From Daucus carota subsp. sativus (lineage: Eukaryota > Streptophyta > Magnoliopsida > Apiales > Apiaceae), in NCBI RefSeq assembly GCF_001625215.2, contig NC_030387.2:2446501-2510500 (forward strand): a stretch of DNA of 64,000 nt. Reading direction: 5' to 3'. Within the stretch, counting starts at the first letter, position 1, and every line of letters begins with the position of its first letter. A model generated the notes under the pieces. The model did no database searches and was not told the DNA's origin. It was given only the letters and a program-made list of their open reading frames with translations. Positions 35,246 through 48,035 of the stretch are shown one piece after another. The translations under genes and the position numbers were made by a program.

Positions 35246-35353
35246 CTAGGAAGATGAGCGAGATTTACAGGTGCCTTCAATAGTAACAAAACATACAATC
35301 ACGAAGAAGAGGACTATGATTCCGATGATAACGCCGAATGTTATTACATCCAT
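35246..35353 (-). CDS. Possible 35-residue single-pass membrane peptide
   Basis: ATGGATGTAATAACATTC opens a 35-codon frame ending in TAG. It begins MDVITFGVIIGIIVLFFVIV, continues CFVTIEGTCK and ends SRSSS. About 20 consecutive hydrophobic residues would span a membrane once, with a short basic, serine-rich tail. No intron is required. Length alone gives little statistical support. The clean hydrophobic core followed by a hydrophilic tail is what makes it more than chance. Homologues were not checked and the function is unknown. Confidence 0.35.
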   Translation of the reverse strand: MDVITFGVIIGIIVLFFVIVCFVTIEGTCKSRSSS

Positions 35354-37383
35354 TTGTGTTGTTTAAACTACTGCAACTTCTATGGTTGTAACCTTTGTAG
35401 ATACAGAATTGGAGAGGTAAATATATGCAGCTAGCAGAACAACCTAGAGACAAACTGATGACAGCTTTGCTTCTTCCCAAACACATCCAAGTTGTCAATT
35501 GTCATGACTAATACGTACCCCGGACAATTTGATACACGACACGAAAATACTACACAAACACGACACGAGAAATTGAGATTTGGTCTATGGTATTCGATAC
35601 ATGAACACGAAAATAGACGAACACGAGAATACATGTTAAATTTAGTGTCGGGTTCGGGTTTTTAATTTATATACACGATATAAATATATTTTTTAAATAA
35701 GTATATGTTCATGTAAAACTATATGTATTTATATATATAATATATATATATACATGTACAATTTGCACACAATTGTTTACAAATATACAAATTTAATATA
35801 TTTTCATTATATAATACATAAAAAATGTGTTTTTTAAATATATTTTGATTAAATTTTATTATTATATTAATATTAAATGTACACAAAAATTAAAAGAAAA
35901 GTACGAAAGGGTTTGAAATGAGGAACACGAATCTGATAGGGATGGATCATATATGATTTTCATCTTCAAGTATACGAAATGTACAGGAAAATACATAACA
36001 TGAAAGTAGACAACACGACACGATTACCACGTCTACTTATGTGTAACTTCGTATGTTATAATTTACAAATATTTTTTTTTACATATCTATGAATATGGAA
36101 CTATCACAAATTTTGACCTGACTACGATGATCACTACAAAATTTTGGATATTCGACAAATATGAAGATGTCAATTACAATTACATAAAAGCATCGTACTG
36201 TTTTTGTATATTATCTATAAAATTATTTTTAGCATGCCACGTGTAGACTTTCGGTCAAAGATTTTGTGGGTTGGATTTGCTCTAATGAGGGAAAAGTAAG
36301 TTCAACAATATCAGATATCTTAAATTAAGATTTAGGATATTAAGAAGAAATCCAAACGCGAATTTTTATCTATATCTAAACTTGATCCGAACGTCGAAAA
36401 TATCCAGAAATGAAAATTCGATTGCGATATGATAGATTTTGGATTAGATCTGGATATACCCGAAAATTTGAATTCTTTCTATATTGGATACGGATATACT
36501 CGAAATTCAAAACCCAAAACCCGAAATCGAAATATGAAAATTTGAATTTATTGAATAATGAATAAATTATAATACATTATAATGTATAATAAACAAAATA
36601 TCACACACACACACACATCTATGTGTGTGTATTCGGGGTTTTTTAAATTTCGGATTCGGGGGTTCGGATCAGATTTCGGATCGGGTTCGGTATACCTAAT
36701 ATTCAAATCCAATTTCAAAAATTTTTGGGTTTAAAAATTAAATTCAAATTCAAAAAAATTATGATTGATAGATCAAAAATTTCAAATTTCGAATCGATTA
36801 TCCGTCAGATCGGAATATTTTACTGTCCTATAAATTGCATCTAAGTTCATCTTTAACATTGTATTCAACTTTTTTTTACATCCCTGTACTTCTCCCTTAA
36901 AAACTTTTGCGTCTTTCTGATATGTGAACTAATTTTTATTAAGGTAGAAGATTTTTATTAATGAAAATTTTTGTGCATATAATAATTATTATATTTGGAG
37001 ACAATGACCACATAAACACCAGGAGATCCGAAAACTTCTTGTTAGTTCTCGTGGGATAATGATTATAACATCTGCCGACATGAATACTATTATACTAGTA
37101 CTAAGTTTTGTACAAGTGAGCAACAGAGTTCAACTGTTGAACATGAAAATGAAATATAAAACATCAGTGCATGCCTGCATATCCAATCCAACATACATAC
37201 AGGCTATTAGGCTCACAAGTTACATCCAGCATTTTTATCTGAATGCACTAATATCAACCACTAAACATTAAAACTACTATAAAAACGTAGGTTTTCTTGA
37301 ATTACAGTACCTCAAATCCAGAAGCCAGCAGTAACAATTGCAACAAATCTGTACATCCAACTGTAATAGTTCACGAAACACCT
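35354..37383. other. Intergenic repeats; no gene seen
   Basis: Bases 35520-36050 have CGTGTCGTGT-like words near both ends (ACACGACACGA at about 35536 and at 36013), suggesting a transposon relic. Bases 36350-36820 are rich in TTCGGATTCGGG/CCGAAATCGAAAT words and include a (CA)n run (36601-36618). The stretch next to 37383 is probably the annexin 3' UTR. Confidence 0.45.
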
Positions 37384-39219
37384 TCATCGATGGGTGAGGC
37401 CTAGGAGCGCAAGGAGAAAGGCCCTGTAATGGCTTGATGTCTCCGAGTAAACAGCAACATTTAGAGGCTTCCCATAGTTCTTGTGGTACTCTGCCTTGAT
37501 ATACTGCATGTCGATTTCAGCTCTTGTTACGATTACTCTGGTGAGAGTTGATTCATCAGTACCGAGGCCCTTCATTGCCTTGCGCAGCACCTACAGAAGT
37601 AAATATTTGTAAGATTAGTATGTAAAAAAACCTCAAAACAAAAGGAACAAAAATAATTTATCTTATGGTAGAAATGAGAAAAAATCAACATAAGGGCAGC
37701 AATAAAGCAGTACCTTAGCAAAGTAAATCCCAGGATTCTCTGCACACTGCAAAATAGTTAAGAGACCATACCCAAAGTTCCCCGACGTTTCATTTTCTAT
37801 CGCCTGCAATTGTCACAAACGGTAAGCAAATATTTTCAACGACACTGAAGCCATGACAATACACAACAGACAACGTTTCATGAAAAAGTTCACCTTTTCC
37901 AGTTTTCTGTCATAAATGTTGTGATAAGTAGCACTAACAGCAGCAAGATGTGCCCTACTCCTCTCGCTGAAAATACGTATGAAGGTCTTCTCATCAGTTC
38001 CCAGTTTATTTTCCCCAGCTTCGTAAAGAGCTTTAGCATCATGCTCAACCATAGATCTAACAACTCCTTCATTGCGCGGTGTGATTAGATATGCAAGCAG
38101 CAACTGCAAGCATAGTTAAATTAGTAAACATACTAATTTAAACAGTTGATCTAGTTATTATTGAACATTTGAAGTTTTTCTTTTCATTTATTAGCATCAG
38201 AAAAACAGATATGCAGTGTAATATCAAACCTGTCCATGGACTTGTGAGCACATACGTGATGTGACATATAGCACAGACTCCACCCTATGTAAGAGCATAA
38301 TTTAATGACGAGGAATGTGCACTATGAGATTATGGATGTTACAATACATGTCTAACATGTTTATGCGTATGAAGAGATAGTAGTAACCTTTTGGTGATCG
38401 CCAGATGCTTGGAGCTCTATAGTTGGCTCAAGCTCAATTGAAAACATTGCATAGTACAGCTGTCTGAGATGTTGCAACTGCGATGGAGTTCTAGAGCATA
38501 TAACTTCCGTAACAGCAGTAAGATCAGTAAAGCCTTCGCTTCCACCTAGAGCCTGATACACAATATAGGCATCCCGGGCAGCTGGATCATACATCCAAAG
38601 CAGAACCGCTCTCTGAAATCAATAATTAGTATCCTCGTAATGCTTAATATAATTCCATAAAACAGGAAATAATACAGCACAAAATGGATAATGTGCTAGA
38701 AAAATAACCAAGCCTAGTGCTGTACCTTCACATCACCACTTAGCTCCGAAGACAATTTCTCGTTGAGGTCTTCTGAATACATTGCTCTATACTCTCGTTG
38801 AATGAGGGCACGCTGTGAAGCATTACGATGGGCCAGTATATTAACCACTGCAGCAGTATTGCCGCCGAATCCTAAGAACCAAGTCAGACAATCAGCCATT
38901 AGGCACATTTTAAGTTACAATCTTCCACCGACTTCTCGGGACAAGCCACAGTCGAACCCAGTATCCCGAAACAACAGAGGATTACCCCACAATTAGTTAA
39001 AGCAAACAAGATCAAATAAACACCACATATAAACCCCATAAGTCCATAACACAAAAATCAAACAAAGCAAGAAACAAGATCAAAGAACCAAGAACAACTA
39101 ACATAAAAGACATGGATCAAAGAAGAAAAGAGAAAAGGGGTACCCTTAAAAGCACGGTAGAGTTGAATAGCATCATCACGAGGGGAACTTAGCACTGTTT
39201 GTACACTCTTTGCTGCCAT
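37384..39219 (-). CDS. ANN5: Annexin D5-like protein, tandem copy 1
   Basis: Calcium-dependent phospholipid-binding protein of the cytosol and membranes. Six exons (39219-39144, 38871-38726, 38612-38388, 38103-37894, 37803-37714, 37590-37384) join in frame to 317 residues, the normal length for annexin D5. Four annexin repeats are present. Repeat I is [20 protein letters not shown], where copy 2 and other annexins have GFGCDT, so an acidic residue is lost in its calcium loop. Repeat IV keeps the full [20 protein letters not shown] signature. The [22 protein letters not shown] and [12 protein letters not shown] blocks match annexin D5. Exon 4 is two residues shorter than in copy 2 (NEGVVRS versus HEGPEVDRS). 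Intron 1 holds a SINE-like fragment. Intact and probably expressed. Pollen or stress roles known for annexin 5 are by family only. Confidence 0.95.
38930..39005 (-). repeat. tRNA-related SINE fragment in annexin copy 1 intron 1
   Basis: Minus-strand text GATACTGGGTTCGACTGTGG carries a box-B-like GGTTCGACT. The stretch aligns along its length with 5461-5570. It is absent at the equivalent place in annexin copy 2, so it arrived after the duplication or was lost there. Confidence 0.45.
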
Positions 39220-40307
39220 ATTTTTTTCAAGAGATTATTATTTGTTGGGTTTTTGAGTGTGTGCTTATCCAGAGAAGAGAAGCAAAGAGGACTACTTTCT
39301 ACTAAATGATTGAATGAAGGGATCACATTCTTTGTGGAGTAATTGACTTGCAATTTCCGAACTCACTGTTACAGGTCAAACGTTGTCCTGCTAGGCGGTA
39401 GTTAAGACCAACTACTTTTCGTTTCTAGTTATTTTTCGTCACGTTTTTAACTCTCAAATTAATTCCATCATTTCAAATTATATCTCTGGTTATCAAAAAT
39501 GTTACATACATTATAAAATTCAGAAAAGAATTAATTTATAATTATGTTTATTTTATTGATCAAATATTTGTTCTGTTTTTTATATGACGTTCTGATTATT
39601 GTAACGTATTTTTAGGTAGATTGACCCGATAATAAAAATTATTATTTTCTGTTGACATTTTGTAAATTAAGATTTGATTATATATTTTTGTTTGAAAAAT
39701 TTAACAAAAATATTATTTTTAATTACTCGGTCAAATCATTAAAAAATACATGCTAAAAGTCAAAATGTTATATATGAAAAATAAATGGAGTAGGTAAGTG
39801 AGATACTATCGATCTTGTAAATATAAACTATAAATATTTTATACAGTTTATTTTGAAAATATAAACAATACCCTATTTATTTTTAACAAGAACATTTCCA
39901 CCACTCTAAAATTCTTAGATGTTTTCCATATTTTTAGTCAACATCTTAGCCATGTTTGACCTATAATTTTAACCAACAACATGATGTGAGATCATTAATT
40001 ATAATACTAAGACAATATATATTTTAGCCAATACCTTTGTAGTAAACAGAGTTCAACTGTCATGAAAAAATATATAAACATCACTGCATGCTTGAATATT
40101 CGATCCAACACATATACCTGCTAAGAATCCCACAATTTTATCTGAATGCACATGACTTTTATCTGAATGTGCATGACAATCACCACTACACACTAAAACC
40201 ACTAAACAAAGGTAGACTTTTCACTAATAACAGTACTTCAAATCTAGAAGCAAGCACTAAGAATTGCAACTCTGTATATGCAAATGTACTTGGTTCACAA
40301 GACACCT

Positions 40308-43300
40308 TCAGCGATGAGTGGGGCCTAGGAGAGCAAGGAGAAAGGCCTTGTAATGGCTTGATGTCTCTGAGTGAACAGCATCATTTAGAGTCTTCCCATA
40401 TTTCTTGTGGTACTCTGTCTTGATATACTGCATATCGATTTCGGCCCTTGTTACGATTACTCTAATGAGAGTTGAATCATCAGTACCGAGGCCTTTCATT
40501 GCCTTGCGCAGCACCTACAAAAGTAAATATTTGTAAGATTAGTATGTACATAATCACCCTTGGCAGCAAGTTGGATGCAGCAACAAGAATATAAAAAACT
40601 ACAAGAGTTCAACTTAGTCAAGCTGGGTTTGATCCTATGTGAATCTAATAAGCTCAGGCCAGGTACTATTAGAGAAAAAACCTCAAAACAAAAAGATCAA
40701 AAATAGTTCATTTTATAACTGGTAGTGAAGAGGAAAAGTCAACATATAATGAAGGACAGCAATGGCAGCAGTACCTTGGCAAAGTACATCCCAGGATTCT
40801 CTGCACACCGCAAGATAGTTACAAGACCATACTCAAAGTTCCCCGACGTTTCATTTTTTATGGCCTGCAATATTTTCAAACGTCAAGCAATACTTTTGAG
40901 GACACTGAAGCCATGACAATACACAACAAAAAAAGTTCCATGAGGAAGTACACCTTTTCCAGTTTCCTGTCATAAATGTTGTGATAAGTAGCACTAACAG
41001 CAGCAAGATGTGCCCTACTCCTCTCGCTGAAAATGCGTATAAAGGTCTTCTCATCAGTTCCCAATTTCTTTTCCCCGGCTTTATACAGAGCTTTGGCATC
41101 ATGCTCTACCATAGATCTATCAACTTCTGGGCCTTCATGACGTGGTGTAGTTAGATATGCAAGCAGCAACTGCAAGTATAATCAAATTAGCAAACTTGTT
41201 TTCAGAGAAAAGATATCTTAAATAAATTTATGAGTACTGCATATTTGCAGTGTCAAGTTAGAGACAAGTTTAAAGGACTGGATACTCGGACAAGTATAAA
41301 CAATGCTCTTACAGGATGTACTCTTCTTATATGTAATGCTTCGACTATGATTCTAGATGTAAATTGTAACCATCTATAATCAATTGTAAAGTACCTGCAC
41401 TCTAGCGTATAAAGTATGCAGGCACACTTTACATATTTTAGCCTACTACTCTGTCCGAAACCCTTACCAAATTATTACGAACACTATAGATATAAGTTTT
41501 CTCACTACATTGAGGGAGTTAAAGAAGTTTTCACAAGCTCGTTGTTCTACCATAAAAAACAAGTCACTTGCCAGAAGTATCAGTCTTTGCAATAGTCTCT
41601 TTGTGTAATCAGATAAAAGTACAAGTAAACAATTACAGATAATAATGAATATAATTGCCAGCACCCAAAGCATTTACAGGTAACATTGGCGAGCAGAATA
41701 AAGGCAGTCAGACAATAATCTTGTAGGTCTTTAGAAACCAGGAGCAAGTTGTTGGGCCGGCAAAACTAGAATAAAAAGATAATTGACCTGATCAGTTACA
41801 TTTTGATAACAAATTTTATTAAGATAAATTTTTAGCAAGTGCTGATGTCCTTTTTATTAACTCTTATGAAAGTTATCATCAGTTCAATAACAGCTCTCTC
41901 TGACTTGAGAGCAAGTCAACACACCCACTTGGTAGCTCTTTAGTTCCATTTCCTGCCTTGTTCGGAAAGACTGCCTCCACAGGCATAAGGTGCCAGTTGT
42001 GTTCAATAAAATTGCTCTACTTATTGGGCATTTGAAGTTGTCCTTTTCATTTATTAGCATTAAAAAAACAGATAAAAAGCAGTGAAATATCAAACCTGTC
42101 CATGGACTTGTGAGCACATACGACAAATAGCAGAGACTCCATTGACCATTCTATGTAGGAGCAGTAACTTAATGACTAGTATTAGCATCTTTAACCATTA
42201 GTCTTGACAAACTCCCCTCTTATTAATTCCACATATAATTTCTATCACAAAAAGGTCATTCTTGTCCATTAATATAATGAATAATGCACTTCATAATATT
42301 ATGTGGGAGATTAATGGGAAATATCATGCATTGGTAAAATCCGTACATATAGTCTTAAAAATTGCAGGGTCTACTCTATAAATTTTCCACTTGCAGTCGA
42401 GAAATTTGCGTCTTATATCTTGGTTATTCATGTCCAGGTAAATTCTCATTAGATGAGTTGACTTTACAATTACAGAGTCAGTTCATTGAAAAACTATTAA
42501 GATGCAACGCTATTTCAGTTCTGAAATTATCAAGCTTTATACCATATACAACGATCAAATTTTCCTTGATTCCGCAAGTCTAAATCAGATTCTAGCAGGA
42601 GGTTTAGGTATACAACAAAATGACGAGTAATGTGCAGTACATGTCTAAAATGTTTATGTGTATGAAGAAGAAACAGTTACCTTTTGGTGATCACCAAACG
42701 CCTGGAGCTCTATAGTTGGCTCTAGGTAAGTTGTAAACATTGCATAGTACAGCTGTCTGAGATGTTGTAACTGGGATGGAGTTCTAGAACATAAAACTTC
42801 TGTAACAGCTTTAAGATCAGTAGAGCTTCCACCTCCACCTAGAGCCTGATGCACAACATAGGCATCCCGGGCAGCTGGATCATACATCCAAAGCAGAACC
42901 GCTCTCTGAAATCAACAAATAGTAAACTAGTAAAACTTAAATATAATTTATATAGATGATAATAGGAGAAAATACAGCACAAAAAGAAACAATTAACAAA
43001 ATTAGACATTCTGCTAGATAATGTGCTAGAAAAATAATCAAGCCTGGTGTTGTACCTTCACATCACCACTTAGCTCCGAAGACAATTTCTTGTTAAGGTC
43101 CGTAGAATACATTGCTTTATACTCTTGTTGAATGAGAGCACGCTGTGAAGCATTACGATGGGCCAGTATATTAACCACTGCAGCAGTATCGCAGCCGAAT
43201 CCTAAGAACCAAGTCAGACAATCAGCCATTTCGCACATCTTGAATTACAATCCTCTAGTGACTATCCATAGATTTATCATTAGTAAATTGTAAATATAAT

Positions 43301-44282
43301 GTTTTAGGATCATTCTAATATCACTAAAGTTTATCTACACCCATCAATGTATCATTAGTTACACATGATACTTATCGAATAAAATAAGAAAACTCAACAC
43401 TTCGACCCGTATAACAAAAAAATCCCAATTACCATAAAACCAATATATACGAAAACAGCCAAAATTACGACATCCATCCAAATCTACAATAATTCGAAAC
43501 AGGTGGATGAAAACACACACACACACAGACACATCATACCACCCAATTTCTATGGTAGATGTAGGAACAAACTTACAATTCGAAGTCCCATATGGTACAC
43601 ATTTTAAGTGCATAACCATCTGTTGCCAAAAACGCATATCCCACTTCCGGATCCAGAGGTATTGTAAGGCAGCATTATACATCCATGACATCTTTGCCAA
43701 AATTTACCAAAATACTGGCATCTTCAGTCAAAATTATCAATTACCAAATCTAGGCCAAAAAACTATAAATAGCGGAATTTTTTGTCTTTGGTATACATTA
43801 CAAAATCTTATCCAAATTTTGCCAAGCAATGAATTTTCAAGGCAAAAGCCCTCAAACTAGTCCCATAAGTACCAGATTGTCCAACAACAAAGCCCAATTT
43901 CGACAACTTTTCAAGTTCCAGTTCAATTAATTCTAACCATAATTAAATTTTACTAGTTCAAACCTAAAAAAGACCAACATGGGTTCTTCCTTTGCCTACA
44001 CAAGATCACATAAACACCATCATTCAAAATTTCCAAAATAAAAAAAGAAACAAGATCAAAGAACCAAGAACAACTAAAATAAACAAAACCCAAGAAAGAA
44101 CTAAAGAGTAAAACACACTAATGTGCTAAGTTACTTGCACAAAAACACACACATAACATAAACACATACAAAACATGGATCAGAGAAGAAAAGAGAAAAG
44201 GGGTACCCTTAAAAGCACGGTAGAGTTGAATAGCATCATCACGGGGGGAAGTTAGCACTGGGGGAACCGTAACTGTTGCCAT
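40308..44282 (-). CDS. ANN5: Annexin D5-like protein, tandem copy 2
   Basis: Same family and exon plan as copy 1. Exons are 44282-44207, 43201-43056, 42905-42681, 41169-40954, 40864-40775 and 40514-40308, joining in frame to 319 residues. It starts [20 protein letters not shown]. Repeat I has the usual [20 protein letters not shown], repeat [23 protein letters not shown], and repeat [22 protein letters not shown]. All splice sites are canonical. Introns 1 and 3 are much longer than in copy 1 (about 1.0 and 1.5 kb), which accounts for the larger gene. Sequence identity with copy 1 extends into introns and into the upstream leader (TTTATCCAGAGAAG-like text), so the duplication included the promoter. 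A MITE lies about 200 bp upstream (44481-44656). Likely functional. Confidence 0.95.
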
Positions 44283-44480
44283 CTTAACTGTCTTCTTCTT
44301 GTTTTTGAAGATATTATTTGTTGGGTGTTTTGAGAGTGTTTATCCAGAGAAGAAGAGAAGTAAAGAGGAGTAGTAGTTTGTAAATTATTAAATGGAAGAC
44401 GCGTTACGTTAAGGGGGATCACATTCTGTGTTGAGTAATTGGTGGGAGTGGCAGTGGTGGGACCGATTAGTATATCGAAT

Positions 44481-44656
44481 TTTCTATGGTGTGCCCGTGG
44501 GCACACAATAGTCACTAACTCCCATGAGAATAGTAGTTTTTGATTAGTGGATAGATAATAAATATTAATGACCCTCTCTGCATTTACACCAAATCCACCA
44601 ATCAAATGAAACCATTTCTATGAGAGTTTGTGCTTATTGTGAGCACACATTAGAAA
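44481..44656. mobile_element. MITE with hairpin-bearing terminal repeats, copy 2
   Basis: Matches the element at 25267-25450 along its length. The left arm keeps TTTCTATGGTGTGCCCGTGG with its own palindrome. The right arm has lost part of the palindrome (TTATTGTGAGCACACATTAGAA). It sits in the promoter of annexin copy 2. Confidence 0.75.
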
Positions 44657-45670
44657 GACCGTTAGTATATTACTACAACTTCCCGTACTTGTCTCTGTTG
44701 CAGGTCAAACGATATCTGGTTAGGTTGTGGTTAGGACCAACTGTTTCTTTAGTTTCGTCTAGGTGTTGAACTTCGAAATCATCGTTTGGTGGTGGGTTTG
44801 GAAATGTAAATTTGAATTTGGTCTGAAACTTGGATGCTGAAAAAATTCCATGCAATATCTTTTCAGATATTTTTTAAATATAAATTTAGTGGTCAATTTT
44901 AATAACTCTACCTTTATTTGCTTATTTTTTAAAAGCGCGGTATGATATTTTAGTTTTTTACATACATTTTGTCCCAATAATTTGTTAATTTGTCTATAAA
45001 TTTGACTAGTGTGTGCTCATGAACCGTTAAATTTGATGTATTTAGTTTGTTTTGATTAGTGGAACTTTTTTATATGTAAGGGGTCCACCATTTTTAATAA
45101 GTAATAGCAAATCAAAATGAAAAACTAGATATTTGAAAACCTATTTCACGTTTCGGTCCTTTTGGACTCCGTGCCGAAGTGGTGGTAAAACGTTCTTTGT
45201 TTCCCTCTTCCACCTCGGATAGCCTTAGACGTTAGAGTTAGACAGAAAAACGAGAGCGGAGAGATGTACCGCTATTGGTGTCCGCATTTACAATTTATCT
45301 ACTTGTTCCGTCGACATAAAATATCGCTTTATTTTGAAACAATAAAAATATGAGGACAATATGACAATGATATGATGACTTCTACGTATGCAACAATTGG
45401 ATGGAGACATCACTCTCGTATATCTATCTATAATTTAGAAAGCCAAATACAAAATGACGAGGGCAGAGTCAACTTGCGATCATAAATGAACACCAAAGAC
45501 AATGAGTCGATGACAAAGGTGAATATTAGCAGGCCATGAGGCTACTGTTGAAATATCTTCTGTCTCGAGACTGTCCGGGCTTATTAACATGATGTTTTAG
45601 TTGTCGTTTGCGCAGTTTAAGTTCGAGGTGAATATTGCAGGCCCCCAGGTCGGTGCTGAGAATCAAGATA

Positions 45671-45907
45671 CTCCCTCCGTTTTGAAATATAGATCGTTTG
45701 ACTTTTTTGCACGTATTTTTAAGTATTTTGACTGAATGCTTAAAATCATTTTTTTGAAATTTTATTTTTCTAAATAATAATATCAATCATATATTTTTAT
45801 TCAAAAAAAGAAAATTTCGAAAATAACCATTTTTAGCATGCGGTCAAAGGACTTAAAAATACGTGCAAAAAAGTCAAACGACTTATATTTCAAAACAGAG
45901 AGAGGAA
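45671..45907. mobile_element. Stowaway-like MITE
   Basis: Left CTCCCTCCGTTTTGAAATAT after TA; right inverse begins near CTTCCTCTCTCTGTTTTGAA. Internal GACTTTTTTGCACGTATTTT is mirrored by AAAATACGTGCAAAAAAGTC. The right terminus has mutated. Confidence 0.75.
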
Positions 45908-46209
45908 GAAACTACTAGACCACTAATTTTTCACTATGTTCCTTAAATTTAATATTAGGAGTTTGTTTTCTTCACAAAAAAAAGTTAAGAACTTGTTTAA
46001 AGACTCTAGACGGTGTAAAATATGAATTTTACAAATACGCGGGGGTATTTAACTATCTATGGTTACTCAATACTTACTGCACAGAGCGCTATGTTACAAT
46101 TAGGTACTTGTAGATAATCTCCTTGTACTAATACTGGAACAAACACACACCGGCTAAGAAAATTATCATACGACAACTTCTCATGAAATGTAGCATCTTA
46201 CAAACACCT

Positions 46210-47067
46210 TCAGTGAAGGTTGAGGCCTAAGAGAGCAAGGAGAAAGGACCTGTAATGACCTGAGGTCTCCGAGTGAACAGCGTCATTTAAAGTCTTTCCA
46301 TATTTCTCGTGGTACTCTGTCTTAATATACTGCATATCGATTTCAGCCCGTGTCACAATTACTCTTATAAGAGATGAATCATCCATGCCTTGCCCTTCAT
46401 GGCCTTGTGCAGTACCTACAAATGAAAATACTTGTAAAATCTCAGCTGCGACTTGTTTAAGTGATCTGCAAGAAGAGTTTGTACATAGTCAATCATAACA
46501 ACCAAAACTTTATTGTGCAATTTAGTCGAGCTAGCTTGAATCCTAGGCAAGAAACTCTGTTCACAGGGAGTCCAATTTCAGTCTCACCATTTACATACAA
46601 TGTACTGAAACTCAAACTCAAGAAAAGAAACCAAAAGTAATTATTCCAGAAGATTAACAAATAAAGCAGTAGCTTAGCAAAGTACATCCCGGGATTCTCT
46701 GCACACCTTATGATAGTTAGAAGACCATAGCCAAAGTGCCCCGAAGTTTCTGATTTTATTGCCTGCGTTGATTCAAAATTATAAGCAATATTTTTGTGGA
46801 TGCTGGAGCCATGAAAATATATAACAGAAAATCTTCCTCGAGTAAGTTTACCTTTTCAAGTCTTCTGTCATAAATGTCGTGATAAGTAGTACTGACAGCA
46901 GCAAGATGTGTCCTACTTCTTTCGCTAAAAATATGTATGAAAGTCTTTTTATCAGTTCCGAATTTCTTCTCCCCAGCTTTATAAAGAGCTTTAGCATCAT
47001 GCTCTACCACGGATCGATTAACTTCTGGTCCTTCAGGGCGCATTGCGTTTATATATGCAAGTAGTAA
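46210..47067 (-). pseudogene. Annexin D5-like pseudogene, 5'-truncated (exons 4-6 only)
   Basis: Third member of the tandem array. Exons equivalent to 4, 5 and 6 lie at 47067-46852, 46762-46673 and 46415-46210, with clear annexin text ([52 protein letters not shown]). Three lesions show it is dead. Exons 1-3 are absent. The donor after exon 5 reads AAG|CT instead of AAG|GT. Exon 6 has lost one base within the GLGTD calcium motif, shifting the frame. The remaining exon sequence is still well conserved, so loss was recent or some of it is still transcribed. I saw no replacement 5' exons up to 47500. Confidence 0.88.
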
Positions 47068-47813
47068 CTGCAAGGAGACGTTAAAATCATTAAAATTTAT
47101 CCTCAGATTAATGAAGAAGAAATGATTGCAAAATTTTAAAATGAATTAGTATGTATGCAATTTTACAGGGTCAATTCTGATTAACGATACTCATGGAAAA
47201 GTGCGAACAATCCTTAATGTATATATTTTTTTGTTTGTCAAGCATTAACTATAAAATTTGATGGCAAAATTGTAGCTGTCTAAAAATCAATTGTATTCTC
47301 CACTTTCAAGTATTCATATATCCCGGTGTATGACATACACATCACGACATTGAAACCCAAATCCCTATCTGAATCCAAGAAGAAAAAAGCAAATTGTTCT
47401 CACTATGTGAGACTGAGAGTGTCCAAGGAGCAACTTTTCGCCCATGTTGATGCATAAAAAACACAAGTCATTTGCTACTACTTGGCGCAAATTTTAATCT
47501 AATATCCATGCGATGGTCTTTTTACGTAGTGTGAGCCAGTACAAATGAAGAGTTAAAGATGAACCGATGAAGTATCCGACCGAACGCCGAATGAGATGGG
47601 GATCGGATCGAGCGGAGCTGCTGAATGTCCATCCTAGTCATGTGAAGTAACCTATTCTCTTTAAAACTGAAGGTGTGAGAAAGTGCGTTTTACCAGGATT
47701 ATATTCGAAAGCCTATTTATGGTTATCACGGACGCCCATCTTTTGACATAAACTTGCCTTCGTGTGTCCTTAATAAATTATGAGGGTGGAGGTCACAGGG
47801 AGAAGAACTCTAA

Positions 47814-47986
47814 GGGGTCGTTTGGTTGGAGAGAGGGTATGGGGTTGAAATGAGGAATCGGGTTAAACTGGTATGAGTTTGAAGTATCATTTATGATGTC
47901 AGGTGTTTGGTTGAGTGGTGGAATGAATATGGTTCAATTATAATATTTATGAGTTATTAATTGTAATTAATTTAAAATATCATTAA

Positions 47987-48035
<49 letters not shown>

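Larger units (their letters stand above)
44283..46209. other. Annexin copy 2 promoter and intergenic region with two MITEs
   Basis: Holds MITEs at 44481-44656 and 45671-45907 and AT-rich unique DNA. No gene I can support. Confidence 0.5.

Noticed and set aside
41464-42583. Several 70-80-codon frames inside the annexin copy 2 intron 3
   Set aside because: No conservation with copy 1 and no motifs; intronic chance frames.
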